A stretch of DNA of 64,000 nt, taken from assembly GCF_030518215.1 (NCBI RefSeq), contig NZ_JAULRT010000062.1:248001-312000 (forward strand). The letters run 5' to 3'. Of the stretch, positions 52,966 through 62,308 are shown one piece after another. The stretch comes from Gilvimarinus algae (GTDB lineage Bacteria > Pseudomonadota > Gammaproteobacteria > Pseudomonadales > Cellvibrionaceae). Position 1 is the first letter of the stretch. Each line of letters starts with the position of its first letter. The notes under the pieces are model-generated. The model worked only from the letters and a program-made list of their open reading frames with translations, was not told the origin of the DNA and did no database searches. Both the position numbers and the translations under genes were made by a program.

Positions 52966-53134
52966 CAGGTGTCTCCAGGTTCATTATGATTATGTCGCGC
53001 GGTTGCGCGGTCAGGCAGGTATGACACAGGTGAGAGGGCTCTCACGAACGGCGTGAAAACAGATGTTCTGCCGGCGCTTTATGGTTTTGTTGCGCCGGGT
53101 AAGACGCTAACGCCAAAGGGGTGAGAGGCAAAAG

Positions 53135-53171
53135 TTGCATACGTATGCAGGGCGGATGAATACGTATGCAA
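53135..53171. promoter_or_regulatory. Paired LacI-family operators upstream of the amylase gene
   Basis: TTGCATACGTATGCA (53135-53149) and AATACGTATGCAA (53159-53171): two copies of a palindrome centred on ATAC|GTAT, centres 21 bp apart (two helical turns). They also form an inverted pair. The CG-centred symmetry is that of LacI/GalR operators. Distance to the amylase ATG is about 170-205 bp. Confidence 0.7.
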
Positions 53172-53203
53172 GTTGAAATGAGCGTCGCGAGGCGTGCGAA
53201 GGG

Positions 53204-53827
53204 CTAGCCGAGTTGCACGCGGGCGTGCTGGCGTTTCCACTGCTGTTGCTCAATCGCAAACAACACGTGTTCGGCGTGGGGACTGTCGGCGGCGATGTCC
53301 GGATGGAGAAAGTTCTCCTCGGTGTTGCGCATGCCCAGGCGCAGCATAACGGCGCGCGAGCGGTGGTTGTCGATGGGGGTAAAGGCCACCACCCGGGGCA
53401 GACCCAATACCGTAAAGGCAAATCGCAGCGCCTCTTCGGCCGCCTCGGTGGCAAAGCCCTGGCGCCAGTAGGGGCGCGCGAGGCGCCAGCCAATCTCGAC
53501 ACAGGGGCTAAAGGGCAGGGCATCGCTTGGCGTGTGCAGGCCGACAAAGCCGATAAATTCGCCGGTGGTTTTGAGCTCCACGGCCCAAAAGCCCCAGCCG
53601 CGGCTGGCGATCAGTTGGTGGCATTTGTCGGCGATCTGGCGGCTTTCGGCGGCGGTTAGGGGGGCTGGAAAATGAGCCATCACGTCGGTGTTGGCATTGA
53701 GTTCGGCAAAGGGCCGGTAATCACTGGCCTGCCACTGGCGCAACCTTAACCTCGGGGTGGTTAACTCGATGGTAGGCAGTTCGCCGTCGTTGCTCATCAT
53801 ATTATGCAGTGTTATTGAACAGTTCAT
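53204..53827 (-). CDS. GNAT acetyltransferase (RimJ/RimL-like)
   Basis: 207 aa. Acetyltransferase fold: LTTPRLRLRQWQASDYRPFAEL at the start, EIGWRLARPYWRQGFATEAAEEAL (acetyl-CoA loop, about 115-140), then FTPIDNHRSRAVMLRLGM. This is the RimJ/L group that acetylates N-terminal amines or small molecules. Start ATG 53827 has GAAGGG upstream; the ATG at 53800 is an alternative. Confidence 0.85.
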   Translation of the reverse strand: MNCSITLHNMMSNDGELPTIELTTPRLRLRQWQASDYRPFAELNANTDVMAHFPAPLTAAESRQIADKCHQLIASRGWGFWAVELKTTGEFIGFVGLHTPSDALPFSPCVEIGWRLARPYWRQGFATEAAEEALRFAFTVLGLPRVVAFTPIDNHRSRAVMLRLGMRNTEENFLHPDIAADSPHAEHVLFAIEQQQWKRQHARVQLG

Positions 53828-53914
53828 CAGTTTTACCCTTCCTTACTGGTGCCATTCCCTGTAGTCCGTTAGCGTTTCAGTTTACACCCAAATGTGAGAG
53901 GAGGCTCGGCAAAA

Positions 53915-54895
53915 ATGTGGAGACCCGCGCAAATCGGACTGCTTTTGCTGCTCAGTGCGGCGATCTGTCATGCCGAAACCGGTTTTGACGCCCGCCTAAC
54001 CGGTTACGACTACCCCTATAGCGTCCACACGCACCGCTTTAGCTCCCAGCGCCAGACGCTGGAAATGGCCTATATGCACCTGCCCGCCAAAGGCGAGCGG
54101 CCGACGGTGCTCTTGCTCCACGGCAAAAACTTTGCGGCTGACTACTGGCAGGCAACCGCCGAATACCTGAGTGAAAAAGGCTATGGCGTACTGATGCCCG
54201 ATCAGATTGGCTTTGGTAAATCCTCCAAGCCTGCGCACTACCAGTTTTCGTTTGAGGCGCTGGCGGCCAACACCCGCGCGCTCACCGACGCACTCGGGCT
54301 CAAACAGGTAGTGGTGATGGGCCACTCCATGGGCGGGATGCTGGCGGCGCGCTACGCGCTGCGCTACCCCGAGCAGGTCACACGCCTGGTAATGGTGAAC
54401 CCCGTGGGGCTTGAGGATTATCTGCAGTATGTCGAGTACAAAGACCCGCAGTTTTTCTACGAGCAGGAACTTGAGAAAACCTTGGAGGGCGTGATCGCCT
54501 ACCAAAAGAAAAACTACTACGACGGCCAGTGGAAACCCGAGTACGAGCAGCTGACGGATATTCACAAAGGCTGGATCGCCGGGCCCGACTGGCCGCAAGT
54601 GGCCTGGAACAATGCCCTGACCTACGACTTGATTTTTACCGGCGCGGTGGTCAATGAGTTTGAGCGCATCGCCGTGCCCACGCATTTGATTATCGGCACG
54701 CGCGACACCACAGGCCCAGGGCGCGGCTGGAAAAAGCCGGGCGTGGATTACACCCTCGGCCAGTACGATCAACTGGGTAAACGCGCCGCCCGGCGTATCC
54801 CCGATGCGCAGCTACACGAGCTGGAGGGGGTGGGCCACATGCCGCAGTTTGAAGCCTTTGAGCGCTATCGGCAGATACTGGACAAGATTTTTTAA
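53915..54895 (+). CDS. Exported alpha/beta hydrolase
   Basis: 326 aa from ATG 53915 (GAGGAGG upstream; the GTG at 53894 lies on the SD). Signal peptide about 20 residues (AICHA|ET). LLLHGKNFAADYW (oxyanion), GHSMGGMLAARYAL (nucleophile Ser, about 147), IIGTRDTTGPG (Asp), and EGVGHMPQFEAF (His). Complete hydrolase of the epoxide hydrolase/haloalkane-like group; several YYE/YYD-rich segments form the lid. Substrate unknown. Confidence 0.85.
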   Translation: MWRPAQIGLLLLLSAAICHAETGFDARLTGYDYPYSVHTHRFSSQRQTLEMAYMHLPAKGERPTVLLLHGKNFAADYWQATAEYLSEKGYGVLMPDQIGFGKSSKPAHYQFSFEALAANTRALTDALGLKQVVVMGHSMGGMLAARYALRYPEQVTRLVMVNPVGLEDYLQYVEYKDPQFFYEQELEKTLEGVIAYQKKNYYDGQWKPEYEQLTDIHKGWIAGPDWPQVAWNNALTYDLIFTGAVVNEFERIAVPTHLIIGTRDTTGPGRGWKKPGVDYTLGQYDQLGKRAARRIPDAQLHELEGVGHMPQFEAFERYRQILDKIF

Positions 54896-54950
54896 CGGGT
54901 TTTTATATCGCCCACTCAATGGGTTATACCGGCGCACTATGCTGGCCTAA

Positions 54951-55541
54951 TTACACCAGCATAAAAACCGTTGCCGCCAGGGCCGCAGCCGTCAGGCGAT
55001 TAAACCAGAGCAGATGCTTGCCCCGGTTGAGCCAGCCTTTCAGGCTCTGGCCGGCGGCGCTCCAGCTCGTCAGTATGGGCGCCGATAAAAACACAAAGGC
55101 CACCAGCAGCGCCAGCGTGCTGACGGGCGAGCTGTGCTCGGGCGTTTGCATCGCCAGCAGCGTCAGACACATCATCCACGCCTTGGGGTTCACCCATTGA
55201 AACGCTAAGCCCCGCCAAAACCCAAGCGGCGACAAGCGCGCTTGTCCGCCGCGTAACGCTTGATTGGCGCGTAGCAGCCGCACCACCAGATAGAGCAAAA
55301 AGCCCGCGCAGAGAAAGCGCAGAATCAGCAGCGCCTGAGGGTGTTGCTCCAGGACCGGTGAAAGGCCGCCGGCGAGCAGTGAGATCATCGACAGGCAACC
55401 GACAATAATGCCCGCTACCAGAGGCAGTGTGCGCTTTACGCCAAAGTGAACCCCAGAGGACATCAACAAAAAGTTATTGGGCCCGGGTGTGCCGACCATG
55501 ACGGCAATAATGCCCATCTGGGCGATCAGTGTTTCCAGCAT
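54951..55541 (-). CDS. LysE-family amino acid exporter
   Basis: 196 aa, six helices. N-terminal IAVMVGTPGPNNFLLMSSGVHFG is the LysE/RhtB signature (PGPN.... GG), plus WRGLAFQWVNPKAWMM. Probably exports amino acids or derivatives. It is convergent with the hydrolase gene. Confidence 0.9.
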   Translation of the reverse strand: MLETLIAQMGIIAVMVGTPGPNNFLLMSSGVHFGVKRTLPLVAGIIVGCLSMISLLAGGLSPVLEQHPQALLILRFLCAGFLLYLVVRLLRANQALRGGQARLSPLGFWRGLAFQWVNPKAWMMCLTLLAMQTPEHSSPVSTLALLVAFVFLSAPILTSWSAAGQSLKGWLNRGKHLLWFNRLTAAALAATVFMLV

Positions 55542-55768
55542 TTTTGTGCGCCTTGTTCTGCAGCTCGTCGAGTGCTCAGACTAAGGCGCAGAGGCGAGGC
55601 AATACAGATTCACAGCTGGCGTTTTGTGGCAGTACAGGTGTACCTGATAAAGCCTCTGTACCGGGATGGCGGGACACTTCTGTATCGCTATGAATTCGAA
55701 AGTGATATCGAAGGGCTGGAAACAAAACTGGTTTCCAGCAGGTGTATTCAATCAGCGTTAACAGCCTG

Positions 55769-56509
55769 CTAGTACCCGGCTTGTCCGCTCTGGTGTTTGC
55801 GGTAGGCGAGGGGCGTGACGCCCAATATCCGTTTGAAATGGCGAATAAAACTGCTGTGATCGTAAAAACCGCACTCGAGTGCGACCTCAGAAACGGGTGC
55901 ATTGCCGCTGCGCAAATGTTCGCAGGCCACCAGGGTGCGCAGCCGGATAATGTACTCGCGCGGGCTGGCGCCAAAGGTATCGGCAAAGCGGCGTTCCAGC
56001 TGCCGCTGAGAAAAGCCGAACTGCCGGGCAATGTCGGGAATGCTCAGGCGTTCGGCGTAGTGGGCGCGAATGTGCTCCACCACTTTAAACACCGGCTGCT
56101 CGGGGTGATCGGACATGCGCTCGTAGCTTTGCACAATGCCGCACAGGCCCACCACCTCACCTGTGAGATCAAACAGTGGCACCTTGTGAGTGACGCACCA
56201 CTCCGGCAGGCCCTCGCGGGTGGGGAATAATTCAATCAGGCCGTGCAGTGGGGCGCCGGTGCGAAAAACGGTGGCGTCGTCACGGCGAAATTTTTCCACC
56301 ATATAGCGGGGGAAGAGGGAGTCGTCCCGGCGGCCGTAGAGTTCTTTTGCGCTGGCGCAGCCGCAGCGCTCGGCAAAGGCCTGATTGCCCGTGAGGATAC
56401 GCCCGGAGCGGTCTTTGACGAAGTAGAGCACGCTCGGCATAAACTCAAAAATCCGCGCGGCAGAGTGGCGCGGGTCGAGCTGTGAGAGCCAGGCGTCCAG
56501 ATCAGTCAT
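55769..56509 (-). CDS. AraC-family regulator with N-terminal PAS domain
   Basis: 246 aa from ATG 56509; the frame from 56644 adds a stretch without coding character. Residues 10-130 make a PAS fold (FMPSVLYFVKDRSGRILTGNQAF; VPLFDLTGEVVGLCGIVQSYE). Residues 140-240 are an AraC DNA-binding domain (LSIPDIARQFGFSQRQLERRF; VALECGFYDHSSFIRHFKRI). Divergent from the epimerase gene at 56611 across 101 bp, so it likely regulates that sugar operon. Confidence 0.85.
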   Translation of the reverse strand: MTDLDAWLSQLDPRHSAARIFEFMPSVLYFVKDRSGRILTGNQAFAERCGCASAKELYGRRDDSLFPRYMVEKFRRDDATVFRTGAPLHGLIELFPTREGLPEWCVTHKVPLFDLTGEVVGLCGIVQSYERMSDHPEQPVFKVVEHIRAHYAERLSIPDIARQFGFSQRQLERRFADTFGASPREYIIRLRTLVACEHLRSGNAPVSEVALECGFYDHSSFIRHFKRILGVTPLAYRKHQSGQAGY

Positions 56510-56610
56510 GTCGAAATAATACAATTTTTTTACGACAAGGTACAAGCCACTACCCGGTAATGGCGCTAGCATGTGGCCAGCCATAAATATAATGAACCGG
56601 GAGTTGTAAC

Positions 56611-57462
56611 ATGCAATTTGGCGCCAGTACCTGGCTGTGGACATCCCCTTTTACCAGCGACCAGACGGCGTTGCTGGAAACCATCGCCCGCATGGGGTTT
56701 GATTTTGTCGAGTTGCCCGTGGAAGACCCGGCGCACATAGACGCTGCCCGGCTGCGCCCGGTGTTAAAGGATCTTGGGCTCGAAGCGGTTATCTGCACCG
56801 CCGTGGTGGGTGAGCGCGATCTGAGCACGCAAGACCCGCAGACGCTGGCAAGGGCGATGGACTATTTCAGCGCTTGCCTCGCCCTGGCCGAGGGCCTGGG
56901 TTCTCAAGTCCTGGCGGGGCCGCTCTACGCGCCCGTGGGCAAACCCAGGTTGGCGAGCGAAGCGCTGCGCCGCGGCGAATGGGAGCGCTCGGCCAGCAAC
57001 CTTAACCGCCTGGCCGGTATAGCCGCCGAGCGCGGCGTAAAGCTCGGGCTCGAGCCGCTCAACCGCTTTGAAACCGACATGATCTGCACCGTTAGCGATG
57101 CCAGACGAATGCTCGCCGATGTCAATCACCCGCACCTGGGCATCGCCCTGGACAGCTTTCATATGAACATCGAGGAGGTGGACTTCTGCGCGGCCGTTAA
57201 GCAGGCCGGTGAGCAGTTGGTGCATGTGCAGGTGTCCGACAGCCACAGAGGCGTACCCGGCGAGGGGAACAGCGATTGGGCCGGCTTGCGCGAGGGCCTC
57301 GCGGCGGTGGGTTACGACGGCAAGGTATCCATTGAGAGTTTTTCCCCCGACGCCTCCAGTCTGGCCGAAGCCGTGTGTATCTGGCGCCGCTTTGCCAGCT
57401 CGCAAGACGAATTTGCCCGCAAGGGGTTGGAGTTTCTGCGCCGCTGGGCGGCGCCCGTTTAA
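56611..57462 (+). CDS. Sugar phosphate isomerase/epimerase (TIM barrel, psicose/tagatose epimerase group)
   Basis: 283 aa. Metal-binding Glu residues in LGLEPLNRFETDM (about 150) and SIESFSPD (about 245), Asp and His in ALDSFHMNIEE (about 184-187) and HVQVSDSHRGVPGEGN (about 212), as in D-psicose 3-epimerase-like TIM barrels. Mn2+ dependent C3-epimerisation or keto-sugar chemistry is likely. First gene of an operon with Gfo/Idh/MocA and the ThuA-dicytochrome protein. Confidence 0.85.
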   Translation: MQFGASTWLWTSPFTSDQTALLETIARMGFDFVELPVEDPAHIDAARLRPVLKDLGLEAVICTAVVGERDLSTQDPQTLARAMDYFSACLALAEGLGSQVLAGPLYAPVGKPRLASEALRRGEWERSASNLNRLAGIAAERGVKLGLEPLNRFETDMICTVSDARRMLADVNHPHLGIALDSFHMNIEEVDFCAAVKQAGEQLVHVQVSDSHRGVPGEGNSDWAGLREGLAAVGYDGKVSIESFSPDASSLAEAVCIWRRFASSQDEFARKGLEFLRRWAAPV

Positions 57463-57494
57463 TAATCACGCAAAGCGTTTCCCCAGGAGGAGCC

Positions 57495-58625
57495 ATGACA
57501 AACAAGACATTGCGCGTAGGATTAGTAGGGCTGGGTTTTGGTGCGGAATTTATTCCGATTTATCAGGCGCACCCCAACGCCGAAGTCGTTGCCCTGTGCC
57601 AGCGCAACGAGCAAAGCCTGAACGAGCTGGCGGACAAATTTGGCGTGAGCGCCGGCCGCTATACCTCTTACGAGCAGATGCTGGCCGATCCGAATGTGGA
57701 CGCCATACACATCAACACGCCCATTGGCGATCACGCCAAGCACAGCATTATGGCGCTTGAAGCCGGCAAGCACGTCGCCTGTACCGTGCCCATGGCCACC
57801 AGTGTTGAAGATTGCGAACGCATCGTTAACGCCACCAAAAAAAGTGGCAAGGTCTATATGATGATGGAAACCGTGGTCTACAGCCGCGAGTACCTGTTTG
57901 TTAAAGAAATGTATGATCGCGGCGAGCTGGGTCGCATTCAGTTTTTGCAGGCGAGTCACCAGCAGGATATGGACGGCTGGCCCAGCTACTGGGAGGGTAT
58001 GCCGCCCATGCACTACGCCACTCACTGTGTTGGCCCCGTGCTGGGTTTGCAGCGCAAGCTGGCAAGCCAAGTGCAATGTATTGGCTCGGGCAAAATACGC
58101 GATGAATTTGCCGGCATTTACGGCTCGCCCTTTGCCATTGAGTCCTGTCATATTCAAATGCAGGATTCGGACGTGGGCGCGCGTATTTACCGCTCGCTGT
58201 ACGATACCGCCCGCCAGTACCGCGAGAGCTTTGACGTCTACGGCTCGGAAAAATCCTACGAGTGGCCGCTGGTGGAGGGCGAAGACCCGGTGATTCACAC
58301 CCGCGGCAAGCCCGAGCCGGAAGCCCCCGAAAAAGTCAGCGTGCCGGACTACGCGCATCTGCTGCCCGAAGAAATCCGCGCGTTTACCGGCCACGGTGTC
58401 TATGACGAGGCCAACGAGCACCTGAGCTTTACCCAGGGCGGTGGCCACGGTGGCTCACACCCGCATTTGGTGCACAACTTTATTCGCGCCGTGCTGGAAA
58501 ACTACAACGCCTACCCGAATGTCGTGGAGTCGGCCAATATCACTTGTGTCGGGATTTTAGCGCACGAGTCGGCACTGGCCGGTGGCGAGCTGAAGGCGAT
58601 GCCCGCCTTTACTCTGGACCAATAG
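57495..58625 (+). CDS. Gfo/Idh/MocA family NAD(P)-dependent oxidoreductase
   Basis: 376 aa from ATG 57495 (AGGAGGAG upstream). N-terminal Rossmann domain VGLVGLGFGAEFIPIYQAHP (GxGxxG), VDAIHINTPIGDHAKHSIMAL and EAGKHVACTVPMATSVEDC, with EKP replaced by TVPMA in the catalytic loop position. C-terminal domain has MHYATHCVGPVLGL with the conserved His pair. Likely oxidises or reduces a sugar at C3; partner of the epimerase gene, 32 nt before. Confidence 0.88.
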   Translation: MTNKTLRVGLVGLGFGAEFIPIYQAHPNAEVVALCQRNEQSLNELADKFGVSAGRYTSYEQMLADPNVDAIHINTPIGDHAKHSIMALEAGKHVACTVPMATSVEDCERIVNATKKSGKVYMMMETVVYSREYLFVKEMYDRGELGRIQFLQASHQQDMDGWPSYWEGMPPMHYATHCVGPVLGLQRKLASQVQCIGSGKIRDEFAGIYGSPFAIESCHIQMQDSDVGARIYRSLYDTARQYRESFDVYGSEKSYEWPLVEGEDPVIHTRGKPEPEAPEKVSVPDYAHLLPEEIRAFTGHGVYDEANEHLSFTQGGGHGGSHPHLVHNFIRAVLENYNAYPNVVESANITCVGILAHESALAGGELKAMPAFTLDQ

Positions 58626-58662
58626 CATTGGTCAAACAATAATTAAAAAAGTGATAAAGATT

Positions 58663-61600
58663 ATGAGACCAGACAACACAAAAAGGGCCCCCTGGGGCCC
58701 ACGGTTTTTCGCAGTGGCCTTGGCCCTTGTGTGGCCGCTGCTAAACGCCTGCTCCAACTCCGAGCCAGAAGCGCCGAAGCCTGAGGCGCTGTTGAGTGAG
58801 CAAGAGGGCGTTATCCACCTGTTATTTATCGGCCACGATCAGCGCCGGGACAGTGGCGGGTATCATCTCTCGCACATCAATGCGCCACTGTTTAATCAGT
58901 CGCTCGGGCGCGAAAAAATCTTTATGGAGTATGTGGAAGACCTTGAGCGCTTAAGCGATCAGGGGCTGGCCGATGTCGATGCGGTCATGCTCTACGCCAA
59001 TTATTCTGAGCTCTCTCCCGAGCGGGAGGCGGCCCTGCTGCGCTACGTGGAAAGCGGCGGCGCCTTTTTGCCGGTGCACAGTGCCAGTGCCTGCTTTGGT
59101 GAATCGGATGCTTTTGTCGATTTGGTGGGCGCCCGCTTTGCAAGCCATGGCGCTGGCGAGTTCACCGCGACCATTGTGCCCGGGCAGGAAGACCACCCGG
59201 TGATGCAGGGCTTTACGCCCTTTGAAACCTGGGATGAAACCTATGTGCACAGCGACCACAATGAAGACGAGCGCACGGTGCTTATGCAGCGCGAGCAAGA
59301 GCCCTGGAGCTGGACCCGCGAGCAGGGCGAGGGCCGCGTGTTCTACACCGCCTACGGTCACGATGAACGCACCTGGCGTCAGCCGGCGTTTCATCAATTG
59401 CTGATTAACGGCATTCTCTGGGCGGTGGGCGATGAAAAGCGCGAGGCCAATCGGGCGCTGGTGGCCACTTTGCCCGAGGGCGAGTATCGCGACGCACTGA
59501 CCATTCCCAACTACCGTCGGGTGGAACCTGCGCCGCGGTTTCAGGAGGCATTCAGTGTCGCAGACTCTATGGCATTGACCATGGTGCCCGAGGGCTTTGA
59601 GTTACAACTGTTTGTCAGTGAGCCGGATATTGTCAATCCCGTGGCATTCACCTGGGATGAAAAAGGCCGGTTATTTGTGGTGGAGTCGGTGGATTACCCC
59701 AATGACCGGGTCGACAGCGGCGCGGGCAATGACCGCATCACCATGTGCGAAGACACCGACCTCGATGGCCGGGCGGATCGCTGCGAGGTCTTCGCCGATA
59801 ACTTGAGTGTGCCAACCGGCATCATGGCCTACAACGGCGGCTTTATTGTTTCGCAAGCGCCGGATTTTCTGTTTTTAAAAGACACCACCGGCGATGGCAA
59901 AGCCGATCTGCGCGAAGTGCTTAATACCGGTTGGGGCACAAGGGACACTCACGCCGGGCCCTCAAATTTACAGTACGGGCACGACAACCACCTGTGGGGT
60001 TCGGTCGGTTACTCTGAGGCACCGGAAGATGAAAATGGCGAGTCGTTTCAAAACGGGCTCTACCGCATGAATCTCGATGGCAGCGAGATTGAGCCCGTGG
60101 CGCAGCTGAGCAACAACGCCTGGGGCCTGGCGTTTAACGAAGAATTTGAAGTGTTTGGCTCCACCGCCAACGGCGCTCCTGTGTGGCATGTGCCCCTGTG
60201 GCGCAGCTACGTTTACGGTCGCCACGAGGAAGTGTCCCCACAACTGGCGGCGCAGATTGAGGAGTTTGGTCAGATTTTTCCCGTGACCTACAACTATTTG
60301 CAGGTGGATAACATTGGCCGCTACACCGCAGGTTCCGGTTTGAATGTTTACACCGCGCGCGCTTTCCCCGAGCGCTTTTGGAATCGCGGCGCGTTTATCG
60401 GTGAGCCCACCGCGCATTTGCTCGGGCAGTTTGCGATTGAGCCGCTGGCCAATAGCGTTGGTTACCGGGCGAAGAACTTGGGGTCCATCATCGCCAGTAG
60501 CGATGAGTGGTTATCACCCGTGCACATGGAAGTAGGGCCGGATGGGCAACTTTGGGTGGCCGACTGGTACAACTTTATCATTCAGCACAATCCGCAGCCC
60601 TCTGAGGAGTCGGCCGGTTTTGACGCCGAGATGGGCAAGGGCAATGCGCACATTAATCCACTGCGCGATCGCAAGCGCGGGCGCATCTACCGCGTTGTGG
60701 CCAAGGATGCGCCAGCCTACCAGCCACTGGACTTGAGCAGTGCCGATACCGCGACTTTGGTTGAGACTTTGTCGAACGACAATATGTTCTGGCGCCTGAC
60801 CGCTCAACGCAAGCTGGTGGCGCAGCAGCGGGCGGACGCCGTGCCGGCGCTGCAGGCACTGCTGACCGGTGCTCCCCGGCGCGATGCTCTGGGTCTGGAC
60901 GTGGCCTCGATCCACGCGGTCTGGACGCTGCACGGCCTGGGGGCGTTTACCGCCACCTCCGGCGATGCACTGGAAGCGATTCAGGCCGCGCTCAAGCACC
61001 CATCAGGGGCCACGCGCAAAAACGCTGTTCAGGCGCTGGTGGACAATGCCACGCCGACCGATCTGGCGCTGGCGGCCGAGGCGATTAACGACACCGACCC
61101 GCGCGCTCGTCTATGGGCGCTACTGGCGCTGTCAGAGCTGCCGCCCTCAAAAAACGCCGGCGAGCAATTGCTGCGGTTGCGTACGCGCTTGTCGGTGGAC
61201 GAGTGGTCGGCGCAGGCCTTTACCCTGGCGGCCTTGAATCACGGGGATTTTTATTGGCAGGCGATGAACAATGCCGATATTCTCGTTGACGGTGATTTGT
61301 TGCAGGGCTTTAAACGTCTGGAGCAAACGCCTGAGTACCTGGTCGCCAAGCGCGTGCTTGTGACAAACTCGGCGGACCTGAGCAACACCCTCACGCGTTG
61401 GCAAGGCCTGCCCTCCGGGCGATTGGGCCTGATGAGCCTGGCGGCATTGGATGTCTGGCGCGAAAGGGGAGCAGAGCCCAGCGCCGCGGAGCTTGACGCC
61501 CTTCAGACCCTCATCAACGACACTGATACTCAGACACAGATGGCGCTCAAGCTGCGCTCCTCGGGGTTGGCGCTGAGCTTTGAGCGAGTGAATGCGGATG

Positions 61601-62232
61601 CCTACGCCGAGTACCAGGCCAAGTACGTGTTTGAGCCGCAGATCTGGGGGTGGGGCAGTGCTTCCTGGGGTGAGTCGCTCTACGGCCAGCACTGCGCCGG
61701 GTGCCACGGTGGCAATGCCGTGGGTGATCGCGCCCAGGCGGCACCGCCTCTGGCGGGCATCGAGAATTGGTACGCGCAAACCCAGCTGCAGAAGTTTCAT
61801 GCAGGGGTTCGCGGCACGCACTTTCGCGACCCCAATGGCATCTCCATGCGCGCGGCACTGGATTTTCTCAAAGCCGAGGCCCAGCCGAACAGCAACATTT
61901 CCAGTCTGGCCCGCTATCTTGAAGGTTTGGAGCGGGCCGAACAGCCGGCGACGATTGAGGGCAACGCCGAGTTGGGCAAACAGCACTACGCCGCCTGCGC
62001 TGCCTGCCACGGCCCTCAGGGCCAGGGCAATCGCGAGCTGGGGGCTCCGGCGCTCGCCGGTCAGGCCGACTGGTATTTGCTGACGCAACTGCAAAACTAC
62101 CGCTCCGGCGCCCGCGGCGGCGACCCGCGCGACCCTGCCGGCCAGCAAATGGCCACCTTTGCCACTATGCTGCCTGATGAGCAAGCACTCAAAGATGTGG
62201 TGGCTTATATCCGCACGTTTGCTAGTGAGTGA
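58663..62232 (+). CDS. ThuA - PVC-type dehydrogenase - HEAT - double cytochrome c lipoprotein
   Basis: 1189 aa, a four-part fusion. Lipobox LLNAC near residue 30. Residues 50-260 are a ThuA domain (FLPVHSASACFGESDAF; VFYTAYGHDERTWRQPAFHQL). About 310-690 is a beta-propeller sugar dehydrogenase of the PVC type (VESVDYPNDRVDSGAG; GNAHINPLRDRKRGRIYRV). Helical HEAT-like repeats follow to about 980. Two c-type haem motifs: HCAGCHGG (about 1010) and ACAACHGPQ (about 1110). Predicted to oxidise a sugar in the periplasm and pass electrons to the respiratory chain. ATG 58663 is chosen over GTG 58651. Confidence 0.85.
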   Translation: MRPDNTKRAPWGPRFFAVALALVWPLLNACSNSEPEAPKPEALLSEQEGVIHLLFIGHDQRRDSGGYHLSHINAPLFNQSLGREKIFMEYVEDLERLSDQGLADVDAVMLYANYSELSPEREAALLRYVESGGAFLPVHSASACFGESDAFVDLVGARFASHGAGEFTATIVPGQEDHPVMQGFTPFETWDETYVHSDHNEDERTVLMQREQEPWSWTREQGEGRVFYTAYGHDERTWRQPAFHQLLINGILWAVGDEKREANRALVATLPEGEYRDALTIPNYRRVEPAPRFQEAFSVADSMALTMVPEGFELQLFVSEPDIVNPVAFTWDEKGRLFVVESVDYPNDRVDSGAGNDRITMCEDTDLDGRADRCEVFADNLSVPTGIMAYNGGFIVSQAPDFLFLKDTTGDGKADLREVLNTGWGTRDTHAGPSNLQYGHDNHLWGSVGYSEAPEDENGESFQNGLYRMNLDGSEIEPVAQLSNNAWGLAFNEEFEVFGSTANGAPVWHVPLWRSYVYGRHEEVSPQLAAQIEEFGQIFPVTYNYLQVDNIGRYTAGSGLNVYTARAFPERFWNRGAFIGEPTAHLLGQFAIEPLANSVGYRAKNLGSIIASSDEWLSPVHMEVGPDGQLWVADWYNFIIQHNPQPSEESAGFDAEMGKGNAHINPLRDRKRGRIYRVVAKDAPAYQPLDLSSADTATLVETLSNDNMFWRLTAQRKLVAQQRADAVPALQALLTGAPRRDALGLDVASIHAVWTLHGLGAFTATSGDALEAIQAALKHPSGATRKNAVQALVDNATPTDLALAAEAINDTDPRARLWALLALSELPPSKNAGEQLLRLRTRLSVDEWSAQAFTLAALNHGDFYWQAMNNADILVDGDLLQGFKRLEQTPEYLVAKRVLVTNSADLSNTLTRWQGLPSGRLGLMSLAALDVWRERGAEPSAAELDALQTLINDTDTQTQMALKLRSSGLALSFERVNADAYAEYQAKYVFEPQIWGWGSASWGESLYGQHCAGCHGGNAVGDRAQAAPPLAGIENWYAQTQLQKFHAGVRGTHFRDPNGISMRAALDFLKAEAQPNSNISSLARYLEGLERAEQPATIEGNAELGKQHYAACAACHGPQGQGNRELGAPALAGQADWYLLTQLQNYRSGARGGDPRDPAGQQMATFATMLPDEQALKDVVAYIRTFASE

Positions 62233-62253
62233 TCCGTACGCGCTTTAACGAAC

Positions 62254-62284
62254 ACCGCCGGGGCAGCAATGTCCCGGCGGTTTT
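62254..62284 (+). terminator. Terminator after the ThuA-dehydrogenase gene
   Basis: ACCGCCGGG/CCCGGCGGT stem with 10-nt loop, then TTT. Between convergent genes. Confidence 0.6.
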
Positions 62285-62308
62285 GCTGAAGGCTGAACTG
62301 TCCCGGGG

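Noticed and set aside
57522-58448. 308-codon frame antisense to the MocA oxidoreductase
   Set aside because: No motif; opposite strand carries a clear Rossmann enzyme.
61147-62184. 345-codon frame antisense to the cytochrome region
   Set aside because: The plus strand has CxxCH haem motifs and a continuous long protein.
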